In this document: in pieces, positions 54,586-64,000 of the stretch
How positions within the stretch are numbered: the first letter of the stretch is position 1
Layout: every line of letters starts with the position of its first letter
Source of the DNA: Diploptera punctata
Taxonomy: Eukaryota; Arthropoda; Insecta; Blattodea; Blaberidae
Length of the DNA: 64,000 bases
Assembly: GCA_030220185.1 (NCBI GenBank)
Contig: JASPKZ010001602.1
Coordinates: 907,001-971,000 of the forward strand
Direction: 5' to 3'
Made by a program: the position numbers and the translations under genes
Notes under the pieces: generated by a model
The model's input: only the letters and a program-made list of their open reading frames with translations
Databases searched by the model: none
Told to the model about the DNA's origin: nothing

Positions 54586-55540
54586 ATATTGGGGTACAAT
54601 TTGTATCCAATGTTCAGTACATTATGGAACATATTAAGCGAAAAAGGAATTCCACTACACTTGATAGCAGTAATTAAGGAAATGTATGAGAAAACAAAAA
54701 TAAAAATAAATCAAAGGGAACCAATACATATAACAAACAGCAGGAGTTAGACAAGGTTGTCCACTATCAACCACGCATTTAACATTTATTTCGACGACAT
54801 GATAAGATAATGGAAGCAGATGACCAGGTTTTAATAGCAAAAAACAGAAGACGAACTACAAAGAATGCTATATAAACTAAATGAAATACCAAAAAAAAAA
54901 AATACAACATGGAAATATCCTCACAAAAATAAAAAACAATGGCCTTCAAGGGTGCTCATCCAGTACGGACAAAGATAATATTAGAAAATAAACCAATAGA
55001 ACAAGTAGTAAGATATAACTTCCTAGGTTGCGAAATATCATACACTGCAGAAACAGATATAAATAACAAAATAAATAAGTTTAATTATATAACAAGAACA
55101 CTAAAAAGAACTTTGAAAAATAAAGCCAGGAAAGACTCTATAATGAAATTATAGAAGACAATGGCAGTGCCTATTATTACTTATGGATCCGAAACATGGA
55201 CAGTGACAACACAACAATCTGCCAGGAAACCAGCTGCTGAAATGAGATTCCTCAGACCAATAGCAGGATATCAAAGAACAGGAAAAAAACATAATACAGA
55301 AATAAGACAACAACTAAAAATAGAATAATTAAACTCAACAATAGAGAAATACAGAACAAACTGGAAAGAACACTTGACAAGGATGACTGAGAATAGAATA
55401 CCAAAAGCAGCATACAACTATTCACCACGAGGAAGAAGAAGTTTGGGAAGACTAAGGAAAAGATGGAAAGTGCAGCAATTTGGAGCCGGAACAGGCTAGT
55501 AAATAACCTAAACCGTGAAGAAGAAGAAGAATCTTCAGTA
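54586..55540 (+). pseudogene. LINE-B polymerase 3' half
   Basis: Broken frames give YNFLGCEISYTAETDINNKI (54990-55070), KTMAVPIITYGSETWTVT, AAEMRFLRPIAGYQRTGKKH, YRTNWKEHLTRMTENRIPKA and GRRSLGRLRKRWK (near 55460). The region of motif C (54720-54800) is present in traces (EADDQVL). A stop near 55328 and another at 55153 prevent expression. '(gaa)n' follows at 55514. Confidence 0.8.
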
Positions 55541-55796
55541 GGGGTAATTTCTCTGTATATCGCAATTTTCGCTATCTTTGGTCCTGAAAACTGAGATAAA
55601 TAAGGTAAGTAGGCCTATTGTATATAAATATATAATAAAATATACTTTTTTTTTCAACTTTAGGGAATCGGAATCGTTTCACCGTCTCTTATATATTTGT
55701 TTGTGTGTTTTATACTTTTTTTTCGAAGCAACACTAATCTAAATTTCTTATCTACATTTTCACTAGTAACTCAAGACTATTTCGTTTTTGTTGCAG

Positions 55797-55898
55797 ATTC
55801 TATTGGGTATACCGGTGTTCCGCTGCAGATGTACGAACCACAAGATCTGTTTGTGGAACTGGGAGATGAGGCGAGGTTATTCTGCGAAGCGTTTGTCG
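55797..55898 (+). CDS. Host exon: start of an immunoglobulin-like domain
   Basis: A 102-bp exon with a clean acceptor (pyrimidine run, then ttgcag at 55791-55796) and a consensus donor (gtaagt at 55899-55904). Both introns are phase 1, so the exon is a symmetrical 34-codon cassette, the usual arrangement for Ig-domain exons. It reads SIGYTGVPLQMYEPQDLFVE then LGDEARLFCEAFV: a linker, the A strand (QDLFVELGDEA) and the B strand with the first Ig cysteine (ARLFCEA). The second cysteine would come from a downstream exon, not found in the remaining 8 kb. Such proteins are usually secreted or single-pass cell-surface receptors; I cannot name the gene. The flanking introns are full of transposons, and most of this window may be intron of this gene. 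Confidence 0.8.
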
Positions 55899-56382
55899 GT
55901 AAGTTCTCACAAAGCAATATAGCTTTGATTAACTAGTACATCCACCATATTTACGGCTTCTTACTTCAGTTTAATCTCATATCCAATTCAGAAAGTTATA
56001 ATTACATACACTGCATTATGACTTAGGGACATGATTATTATAATCTTAAAACCAATTCAATGCAGAAGAGAAATGGGTATGTCTCCATATTAAAACATGT
56101 AAGACAGAGTAATTTCAAAGTACCATTGCAAGTTTTGACATATTAAAAAATAAATATGCAATTAAAATGTCTTCTTGTTCATAATTTGTAGGATTTTCAT
56201 CCTATTTCCAAAATCACTCCTCGGAGGAAGACGTATTGGATGTGCATTCACTGTCTATCCATCTCTTGGGTGGTCTTCCTCTTGTTCTTCTCCCGTCCAT
56301 TGATCTATCTTCTTTAGCTCCTTTTGCAAGTCGGTTAAAATATATTTCTGGTTAAAAAATACTTCGTCAATTAGTTGAAACG
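55899..56382. other. Intron sequence after the Ig exon
   Basis: No second Ig exon, branch-point cluster or repeat was recognised. Confidence 0.4.
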
Positions 56383-56836
56383 CAATATTTTAATGATATT
56401 GTGAAAAGAAAAATTAATGTCTGAACCAGGAATCGAATCGTTGACCTCTCCTTATCCGTAGGAGTGTGCAGCCCACTGCACTATTCTAGACTTGGTACAA
56501 ACATTAACAATTATTCTTTCCACATACACAAATCTATAATTCTTGTTTCGTCCGCTGCCAGGTAGGTGTCACTACCATCGCCAACGACCGTCTTCGTTTA
56601 GAAGTATCTATATTTGAGAATTTTACACCACCACTTTTATAAGTAGTAAACGATGATATTTAACATTTTCCAATACTGTTATTTTAACACAGTTCCAATA
56701 ATGGATCATATTATAATATTATAATGATTCCTAATAGTATATTCGATTCCTGGTTCAGACATTAATTTTTCTTTTCACAATATCATTATAATATTGTATG
56801 ATACATTATTGGAACTGTGTTAAAATAACAGTATTG
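56383..56836. repeat. Two interleaved inverted repeats around a tRNA-like sequence
   Basis: Pair 1: 56383-56438 against 56741-56795, about 55 bp with few differences ('attcgattcctggttcagac' on both strands). Pair 2: 56671-56703 against 56804-56836, a perfect 33 bp (caatactgttattttaacac...). Pair 2's left arm lies inside pair 1, and its right arm lies outside. This is the result expected from two successive fold-back or inversion events. Confidence 0.9.
56418..56492 (-). other. tRNA-like domain (SINE head)
   Basis: Minus strand: 'agtctagaatagtgcagtgg' with A box tagtgcagtgg, stem ctcct/aggag around loop acggata, B box gattcgattcc. U33 is replaced by C, so a working tRNA is unlikely. Confidence 0.55.
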
Positions 56837-57224
56837 AAAATATTAAATAGTTGAAACATGTTCAAAAAGGCCTACAAGGCATTAACTAAATGAAGAAATT
56901 TTTAAGCAGAAATCCATTTTAATTGAGGACGACTGATATATCAACATTTAAAAAGCATTGCTACTTAACCTCAATTGTGATTTACAATGAATTTTAAAAG
57001 TACTAAATATAAATAGGTATCATGATAGTTTCAAAGAGGCGAATCCACCAATAAGGTCGGTCTCTCTGTGGCTAGCAGATGGCGTTATAGCGTGGAGAAA
57101 TCATTCAGTTTCAATTTCAATTTTTTTAACCTGATTTCACGTCTTCTCGTATCAAGTAGGTATTATCTGTCGTCACAAGACTGGGTGGATCCCGTTCTAA
57201 ATTCTACACACAAAGAAAAAACTT

Positions 57225-57300
57225 ATGTTGCATAGCCGCAAATCGAATCCGGACCTCAGCAATCCAAGTCAGAGGATGCTTAACCGTTAGACAACAGGCC
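57225..57300 (-). other. tRNA-like domain (SINE head)
   Basis: Minus strand 'ggcctgttgtctaacggtta' (A box-like ttgtctaacgg), 'ctctgacttggattgctgag' as anticodon arm region and B box ggattcgattt. Not seen elsewhere in the window. Confidence 0.5.
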
Positions 57301-57526
57301 AAGATTTGAAAGATGATAGTAGAAATGGTAATGAAAATAATAAATATTTTGGATAAATTATATTTTGTCATTTAAAATTACATTTTCAGGAGATAATATA
57401 TGAAATCGATTCTGAGTTGTTTCCATAATTTGATGTTCTATTGTTTATCTATGAATCTCCAACAATCATTTCATTTATGCGCGCGCGCTCTCTCTCTCTC
57501 TTTTTCTATGACTTCTTTACTTCAAT

Positions 57527-57530
<4 letters not shown>

Positions 57531-57589
<59 letters not shown>
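57531..57589. repeat. (AAT)n microsatellite
   Basis: About 59 bp of AAT units directly in front of R2. Confidence 0.95.
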
Positions 57590-57592
<3 letters not shown>

Positions 57593-57779
57593 TATTTATT
57601 CTGGCAGAGTTAAGGCCATAAGGCCCTCTCTTCCACTCAACCAGCACATATACAAATAAATATTCGACAAATATAAATATACACTATACTAATTATAAAC
57701 TGTTAAAGATACAATAAATGTAGCAATGTAAATGTCATGTACAAACAACATTTTATAGGGTAATAACAATAATGATACG

Positions 57780-57818
<39 letters not shown>

Positions 57819-57849
57819 TAATATGATACATTATACGGGAAACACCAAT

Positions 57850-57881
<32 letters not shown>

Positions 57882-58200
57882 CTTACACTGGATAATAATG
57901 AAGTCGAGTTTAGAGCAAATATAAATTTAGATTTCTTTTAAAAGATGCCAATGTCCGGCAGCCCCTTATTTCTTGTGGTAGGGAATTCCAGTTGCGAGAA
58001 GTGGAGATGGTATATGACATGGAGTGATGTGATGTCCTATGTTGCGGTATATTAAGTAAGAGACTATGTTGTGATCTTGTGTTTAAGTTATGGTTTGAGG
58101 ATAGATACTGGAAACGGGATGATAAATAATTGGGAATCGAGGTATGTAGGATATTGAAACCCTTGAAAATGTTCGATCATTATTTTCAACATGTGGGCGA
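57590..58200 (+). repeat. R2 dispersed repeat, second copy
   Basis: 'ctggcagagttaaggccata', 'cttccactcaaccagc', later 'gatgccaatgtccggcag', 'gggaattccagttgcgagaa'. It contains (AAT)n at 57779-57818 and (TA)n at 57853-57882. Probably the 3' end of a LINE; coding cannot be read. Confidence 0.55.
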
Positions 58201-59643
58201 TTGCCAGTAGGCTGTATTATGTGTGTTATCAGATTCTGTATTTATGAGTCCTGTGCAATGAAACTAACATTAAATTTGTAATTAATTATGAAATAATGAT
58301 TTACAATTACAAATATCGCGATAATTTAATTCCAGCCCAGCATTTGTTTTGACGACTGATAAAATCCACAAGAAAAAATTTTAAAAAAATAAACCGGCGT
58401 CAATATTTTAACCTCAGGGCTTTCTGAATACGAGTATCAAATGTTATGACTCTGTACTCTTACTGTTCTTTTGTGTTTTGTTTAAACGGTTATGATATAA
58501 AGATGGCAAAAATGAGCTTCGCCTCATGAAGAGAAAAAAAATTATGCACATTATAAACAAATCAAAATAAATATCATGTTATGTTTCCTGAACAATTCAT
58601 GCTTCGGTAAGTTTTGGTAAACGTTTGCCCAAAATTAAGAAAGGTGTAGAAAAACTGCACTTAAACTAGCGTGAAATATTTTCGAAGTCCTATAGAACAA
58701 CAGTGCGCATGCGCCAGGATTTATAGAGCCAGCGATAACCCACAATCGATTATCATCCTCGATTACTATCCGTCGCTATGAAATTTAAATGACCAATATA
58801 TGCAATAAATCCCCAAATCTATGTTAAAAAATATATTAATAATATTAAAATTACCAAACGTTTATTAAAAATGGGTGCACACTTACTTATCACTCCCTAA
58901 CGCTGATCCAACCAACGATAACCCAAAACAGCAATAGAAAAATCAAAGACTAAGTAATATACTCTGTGGAAAAAATAGCAGTTAGCTTCGCAATATTGAC
59001 TGACAGTGTCATAATATTGTGATTTGTATATTTAAATAAATACTGCAAAATTGTCTAATAATGTTATAAAAATTGTTTGAAAAAGTTTAAAATATTAAAT
59101 AATGTCAGTAAATACAGAAGAAGAGCTATAGTTTACAACAATATAACAAAAATCAAGCACTAGTAGAAGTGCAGTTGAGCGAAAGGTGTTTTTTATGCTC
59201 CATGTCGCGAAAAAAATGACCGAAGTATGCTGTATGTTGTCATTCTACCCACAGGCAAATGATAGTGCTATTGTCAAATTGTCAACTAGTAGGAAATATT
59301 TCCTTTAAGCTCAAGAAATAAGTTTGGATGGTCTCGCTGCCATTTATACTTCAATATTTTATTTGAATTGTAAAATAAACAAAGTTTATTTATGTGATTT
59401 GATTAAATTGTAATGGTGTACTAAGAAATGAGAAGCAAATATTATTAATTCTGCTCTAATTGTTACGTCCATAAGCAATTTGCAACTTAGAGTGGTGATA
59501 TCTAACAGTTAATGTTAAAACTATGTAGACGTACATGTTGTACAATGGCGGATATCGTTTTTCTGCATACTCCCAACATCCCTGATGTTTACTTTAATAC
59601 GAGACAATAATTACTCCACTACCTACGTTCTGTCCTGCATTAC
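58201..59643. other. No recognisable feature
   Basis: 1.4 kb of AT-rich DNA. 'cagtgcgcatgcgc' at 58692 resembles the inside of the 34362-35562 transposon ('gcgcatgcgcactg', 35027), the only shared signal seen. Confidence 0.4.
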
Positions 59644-60057
59644 ATGAAGCAAACAAACCTTCTACTTACTATGACCTATCCCTCAGAATCCAGTATCAAA
59701 CGTTCCACTCCCCGTTTCCACCACAGGTATTGTATGTTAAAGAGCTGGTCGGACGTGAAACTTGGAGAAATGGAGGGGTGGTTTTTCAGTGAGGGTGAGT
59801 GTAGCTATTCTATTGTAAATTGGTGTGATATGCAATCTTTTTGTAACGCATGGTTCATTACAATTCCTATTTTTTTCTCTTTCAACAGTGTCGCTCAACA
59901 ACTCCTCCCCACATTTCTTCCACATGCATGCCACGTCCGACAAGCTCTGTCACATACAATAAAACAGACCACATTATCCTGGACAGAGGGATCGTGTCTT
60001 AAATTGCCAACACTCATCAATTTCTACTCAGATTTCATACTTAACGACTCTATTTGA
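59644..60057 (+). CDS. Uncertain 137-codon open frame, possible exon region
   Basis: Begins MKQTNLLLTMTYPSESSIKR. A good 5' splice pattern (ggtgagtg at 59794) and a strong acceptor (pyrimidine run then cag at 59889) lie inside it, so the long frame could be two exons plus a short open intron, or chance. The translated segment KSWSDVKLGEMEGWFFSEG matches no family I know. No repeat explains it. Confidence 0.2.
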   Translation: MKQTNLLLTMTYPSESSIKRSTPRFHHRYCMLKSWSDVKLGEMEGWFFSEGECSYSIVNWCDMQSFCNAWFITIPIFFSFNSVAQQLLPTFLPHACHVRQALSHTIKQTTLSWTEGSCLKLPTLINFYSDFILNDSI

Positions 60058-60189
60058 CCCCATATAAAGAACGAGATTGGTCCGAAGGAAAAGTTTACCA
60101 GAGAACTAGGACTCCTTATAAAAAGAAAATAAATACACTAAAAGTTTGATATCGTTTTGACGATATGATCTGTTCAATCTTCTTGATGA

Positions 60190-60620
60190 GTGTAGCCCAC
60201 CCTATGGTCTAGTAACAGCGTTCTTTTAAACCCAATGGGTCCGGATTAAACTAAGCCGGGAACAAGTTTCCTGAGTGAAAGTTTTATTGATATTTTGTAC
60301 ACCGGTCAGACAAATTTCAGGAAAATGTAAAGACTAAATAGTCCCTGAATAAATTGAGTCATTACTTAAATGTTCGTGCTGTCTTGGAGATAAATAGGCT
60401 ATTCTATTTAAATACATTCAGCTGACCATTCATCCGAAGGCCTTTCAAGTTTTTCTCTGATCAAAAAGCATGTTTGTAATCCTGAATCAAAACCCTCTCC
60501 CGACTGGTCGTATAAAGCTTGCACGGTGTGGAACACCTGAAAACTCGGTCTATAAAGAGATAGTTTAAACTAGGGCTGATAAGTGCTCACTGGGGTGTGA
60601 AAAGGTGTCCCTCCTACTAT
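60190..60620 (+). mobile_element. S7 SINE-like repeat, copy 2
   Basis: 'gtctagtaacagcgttc', a decayed B box, 'gacaaatttcaggaaaatgt', 'gactaaatagtccctga', then the S7 tail ('aatgttcgtgctgtcttgg', 'ctggtcgtataaagc', 'tctataaagag'). Matches 35690-36100. Confidence 0.55.
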
Positions 60621-60794
60621 CCGCGTCTAGGTGCACTCCCAATGAAACAACACAACTGATAAGTGAGTAGCAGTGTCTTACCTTGTCAGCCTACCTGACG
60701 TAGGGTTGAATAGGAGGAGACTTATTAACAGGCCTGCTTAAAAAAAAAGAAGTGATAAATGGAGAACATTCATTATTTACATGGCTAAGCGTTA

Positions 60795-60922
60795 CGGGCT
60801 GTGGAAAGCAAAGGGAAGCTACCACATCTATAATTCCCTAGTAAATCTGCAAGGCATAGCATGAAAATGCTATGACTGCAGTGAAAGACCTGCCCTTGGG
60901 CAGAATTCCTATGGATGGATGT
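60795..60922 (+). mobile_element. Stand-alone SINE T1 module
   Basis: Begins at 'tgtggaaagcaaagggaag' and ends 'ctatggatggatg', with no S1 middle. Same inner border as 48838-48963. Confidence 0.7.
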
Positions 60923-61556
60923 TAGGGGTAGTGATTTTTAACATTTTGAAATCAGAAATTTAGCATTTTGATTTGTACATTTACCCTCTTACTAATAATC
61001 CATATATAACTTTAATACAAGGTTTATACACATCTCAGTTGAAAATTCTTACTAATAAACACTGTATTAGCTGTTCAGTGTAGAAGAGGTGTACAACTTT
61101 ACATGGGAATCGTTATACATGCCTCCAGCCTTGTTTAAGGATTCTATAACTAGACAAAATGTCGGACATCTGACTGTTTTCTTATGATATTGATGAAAGT
61201 TTCCTTAAATTTAACCCAAAATGCAACACTTTAACGACTGTTTGATGGATGCACAGGGCATAACTAATATTAATAAAGCTCTGGGTAGGAAAGTAAAGGC
61301 ATCATAAAATGCCTTTCGTTACACTCATTCTCGATTAGGCCTAAAAATATTTTAAAATTGAACATTGAATCACAAAAGGATATGTTCTACAATAATTGCT
61401 GTAGACAAGATTTAACCTGAATGTAGTTTAAATGCTTCATAACATTATTTTAAGAGGACTTTCTTGCATCTTTAATACATAACACACACACACACACCGA
61501 TATGAAAATGTATTTAAGTATAGAGGCAGTATTATTGCAAGAGGCTACATGTAAAC
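60923..61556. other. No recognisable feature
   Basis: AT-rich; a short (AC)n at 61486-61498. Confidence 0.4.
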
Positions 61557-61632
61557 TTGGTAGTCTTGTGGTTAGAGCTTCTGACTGCGATGCGTGAGGT
61601 CGTAGGTTCGATTCCCGGTCAAACTATAGTGG
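61557..61632 (+). other. tRNA-like domain, probable SINE head
   Basis: A box tagtcttgtgg, 'ttagagcttctgactgcgat', B box aggttcgattccc, and a matching 3' arm 'ggtcaaacta', followed by T9. The T run could terminate pol III directly behind the head, so a short transcript is conceivable. Confidence 0.6.
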
Positions 61633-62749
61633 TTTTTTTTTCACTTGAAGTGATATTTTGTTGTCGGTAACATTTCCTACTATTTTGAACGTTTTCTAAC
61701 GCATCTTAAAACACTGCATATAATTCATAAGTAATGGGGAAAGCTTTTATTAGTTTCCAAGAATTGGTCGAAATACTTGACGTTAGATGGCAGCACATTA
61801 TCTGTGAAACCAATTCTACGATATTTTTGACATAGTGTAAAGGAAAATGTATATAAATTAAAACACACTTAATTTTTCCGTACCTCCTCAATTAGGGAAT
61901 CTCTATTAATTCTTATCCATATTCATTTCTTACACAATTAATCACTAGTTGATGTTGTTTTATTTCTGTTACAAACTGCGGGTAATATTGTTCTGACGTC
62001 ATTATGATGACGAAGATGTGACGGCACGACGTTTATTAGTAAGGAAATTATTCGTGATCTACATAAGGCTTATATATTGTATTTTTGAACAACTGATGAA
62101 AGCCTGTATTAGAGATTTTTATTAGTAAGACCGTTAGAATTTTGTAGCGAATATATATTTCCAATTTTGAATTTTATAGCATTCTGAAAAATACATACAC
62201 TTATTATGATACAATTTTATTATAATTACAGGTAATCACTTGCAACAAATTGATGCAGGTTAAAACATGACACATGAGAAATAAAACCATAGTAATAAAC
62301 GAAAATACAAAAAATTAACCAAATAAGAATAATAAAGGGAGATACGCCAAATTAACTCGAGTCAATAAAGTTCAGTAACACTTTCGAAAGAAATTATAAA
62401 ACATACCTCAACATTTTGCCTTGCAGTTCGTGTTCTGCTGTCTCTTACAATTTAATTTAATTTAATTTATTGAAATACCTTCCAGCATCTACACTGTTGA
62501 TAGGATCCTAAAATATATTGCAGAACTACTTGACAAAATACAGGAATTTTAGTTTAACGCCAACGGCATTTGCAAACAGTCTACACATTCGTTTCTTTAA
62601 GTTTCCAGAAAAAAAATTGAAAACAAATCATCCATTCCGTATTTATATCGCATTTTGTTATAATGTTCGCATTTTGTCGTAGTTTCAAAGGGCATTGTGG
62701 AAAATCAGCAACCCTAGTAAAACAGTGATCTTACAAGGGATCTATAAAT
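61633..62749. other. No recognisable feature
   Basis: AT-rich. 'aatttaatttaatttaattta' type short repeats near 62450. Confidence 0.4.
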
Positions 62750-63142
62750 CATTGCATGCCGAAACCTACCTTGAAATTTCTCTCTGAAAAGTGTTGTGTT
62801 ATACCAAGGCCGTGTTCAAAACATTATGTGCCGTTTTAACTTCAAGACACTAAAATCCAGCGCCAAATGTCTCATTTAAAGTACAAGGAATTAATACAAC
62901 TACTAAATTCGTAAAATGAATAACCCTGACAACCTGCCCACACGCCGCGGCCGGTCACACTACGCAACGCTTTACTCATTCAGGGAGACCATTTGCTCGC
63001 ACAGTGGGTTGCCAATGATGGATTCTGGCTTCTATTTCTGTGCCTTGCAGTTAAAAACGGCAGATAATTGTTTTGGACACAGCGTTCGTACATCACAACG
63101 CTTCTCTGGGAGAAATTTCTAGGTAGGTTTCGGCATGCAATG
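62750..63142. mobile_element. M1 terminal-inverted-repeat element, copy 2 (393 bp)
   Basis: Ends cattgcatgccgaaacctac on both strands, with inverted repeats of about 49 bp and few mismatches, better preserved than at 3104-3498. No coding capacity; the 68-codon frame inside is not shared with copy 1. Confidence 0.85.
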
Positions 63143-63192
63143 GATGACAGTTCCCTTATTAAAATATCTTATTCCCGAATGAACATATTGGA

Positions 63193-63409
63193 TTAACTTA
63201 GGCTTTCACGGCCGGAGTTACTATGATGATCTTGTAGAAGATTTCCGTGCAGAGACTACGTCGCGGATAAATGTATAAATAGGGCAGGTAGTCGACAAAA
63301 TTGCCAGTCTCATGTCAACCCTTGAGGATGCCGGACGCAGTCTCTGGCGAAACGTCGGGGAATCAAGACCACGGCCAACAGCCCGGAAATCTTTTACAAG
63401 ATCATCATA
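63193..63409. mobile_element. 217-bp fold-back insert with 12-bp target duplication (Penelope-like candidate)
   Basis: gaacatattgga lies at 63181-63192 and 63410-63421. Inside, ctatgatgatcttgtagaag (63221) and its inverse (to 63409) form about 29-bp arms. The core contains 'cttgaggatgccggacgcag' and 'tctctggcgaaacgtc', a layout that resembles the repeat ends of Penelope-like elements, which are known to carry hammerhead ribozymes. The ribozyme reading (UUGAGGA, a GCC/GGC stem, GAAAC) is imperfect. No polymerase is present. Confidence 0.55.
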
Positions 63410-63421
63410 GAACATATTGGA

Positions 63422-64000
63422 AATTATGATTATGAGATATGATGACACTATAGTTTAACCCCTTGACCATAGCAATGCGAATTTGTATACTTATTGGACG
63501 GGTGAGAGAGAACGTAAAAAGTGACTTCTAAAATGTATTATTTTTTAAAGCATCATGGTGTTTAAAAGAAGAAAATTTCTGATATAAGTTCTCATCACAA
63601 ACAAATTTATATTATCTGTATACTTTAATTCAAGACTTTTTGTTTATTTATATTGTATCCACTAGTCACTGTGCATGAGAATACCTACAACAGTGCTTTT
63701 CCTTTGAAGTTACCATAGAATGATGTCATTGGAAAGCATCTCTTATGTTTTAGTGTGAGAATTATAAAGAAGACGAAGGAGATAAAGAGTATAATGTTTA
63801 CCAAATATAACTTATCAGCTACGCAATAAGCCATTTTAATCGAGAACGCGTGAACTTTCTCGAACCTCGAGTCTTTCCCTTTACTCACCCTAATTTACAT
63901 GAGGGATGGCCAACATGCATGTAAACTTAACTCTGCACTTTGTCATATGACGTGCACAGGGAAAGAAACACGTAAGTCACTATTTTGTTGAAATGGAGTT
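63422..64000. other. No recognisable feature
   Basis: AT-rich end of the window. Confidence 0.4.

Noticed and set aside
58692..58705. cagtgcgcatgcgc as a regulatory (NRF1-type) site
   Set aside because: A similar string lies inside the transposon at about 35027, so a transposon-derived origin is as likely, and there is no promoter context.
62916..63122. 68-codon frame in the M1 element
   Set aside because: Not conserved in the other M1 copy at 3104-3498.

Overview
This window is intergenic or intronic nuclear DNA of an insect. It is AT-rich, has very few long open frames, and carries many spliceosomal-intron-scale and transposon signals but no bacterial operon structure. The dominant LINE, whose C-terminus contains RLRWAGHVARM and KRPVGRPRMRW, several tRNA-derived SINE families, and a cox3 mitochondrial insert of arthropod type suggest a blattodean (a cockroach such as Periplaneta). 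The order-level assignment is inference from remembered repeat families, not a database result.

Only one stretch looks like a host gene exon: 55797-55898 (+), a 102-bp phase 1-1 exon encoding the first strands of an immunoglobulin-like domain. Two other open frames (41121-41519 minus, 59644-60057 plus) are weak candidates. Everything else that can be named is mobile or repetitive.

Families used below. LINE-A: non-LTR element ending in an (AAGT)n-type tail, at least nine broken copies. LINE-B and LINE-C: other RTE-like C-termini. S1: SINE with a tRNA-like head and either of two 3' modules (T1, the 'cc-atccatc' module; T2, the 'gccccagg' module). S2: SINE with perfect A and B boxes, including three copies in a row at 12.8-13.5 kb. 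S3: SINE with head ggccgcggtggactagtgg. S4, S5, S6, S7: further tRNA-headed SINEs. FB: hairpin-ended element with three copies. E: short TIR element with a conserved peptide, two inverted copies. M1: about 395-bp TIR element, two copies. R1 and R2: other dispersed repeats.

Layout: 0-9 kb, Helitron-like end, LINE-A, S1, S3 and old LINE-B. 9-16 kb, pogo/Tigger relic, S2 cluster, a 298-bp tandem array with a tRNA-like domain in every unit, and LINE-A mixed with (TA)n. 16-27 kb, LINE-C interrupted by a SINE, FB copy 1, a cox3 NUMT, more LINE-A. 27-36 kb, long (AAT)n, a complete but inactivated Tc1-like transposon (28037-29545), a degenerate 77-bp repeat, a perfect 102-bp-arm palindrome, a LINE-A polymerase fragment, a second tRNA-like array, and a 1201-bp TIR transposon. 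36-50 kb, FB copies 2 and 3 (the last nested in S3), E copy 1, a Helitron-like copy nested in R2, and a probable solo LTR. 50-64 kb, a 1.35-kb degenerate minisatellite, E copy 2, transposase relics, the Ig exon, nested inverted repeats with a tRNA-like sequence, M1 copy 2, and a 217-bp fold-back insert with a 12-bp target duplication.

The parts do not form a pathway. They record serial insertions: SINEs with 10-12 bp duplications (LINE-mobilised), TA-targeting DNA transposons, and local tandem amplification around (TA)n and (AAT)n tracts.
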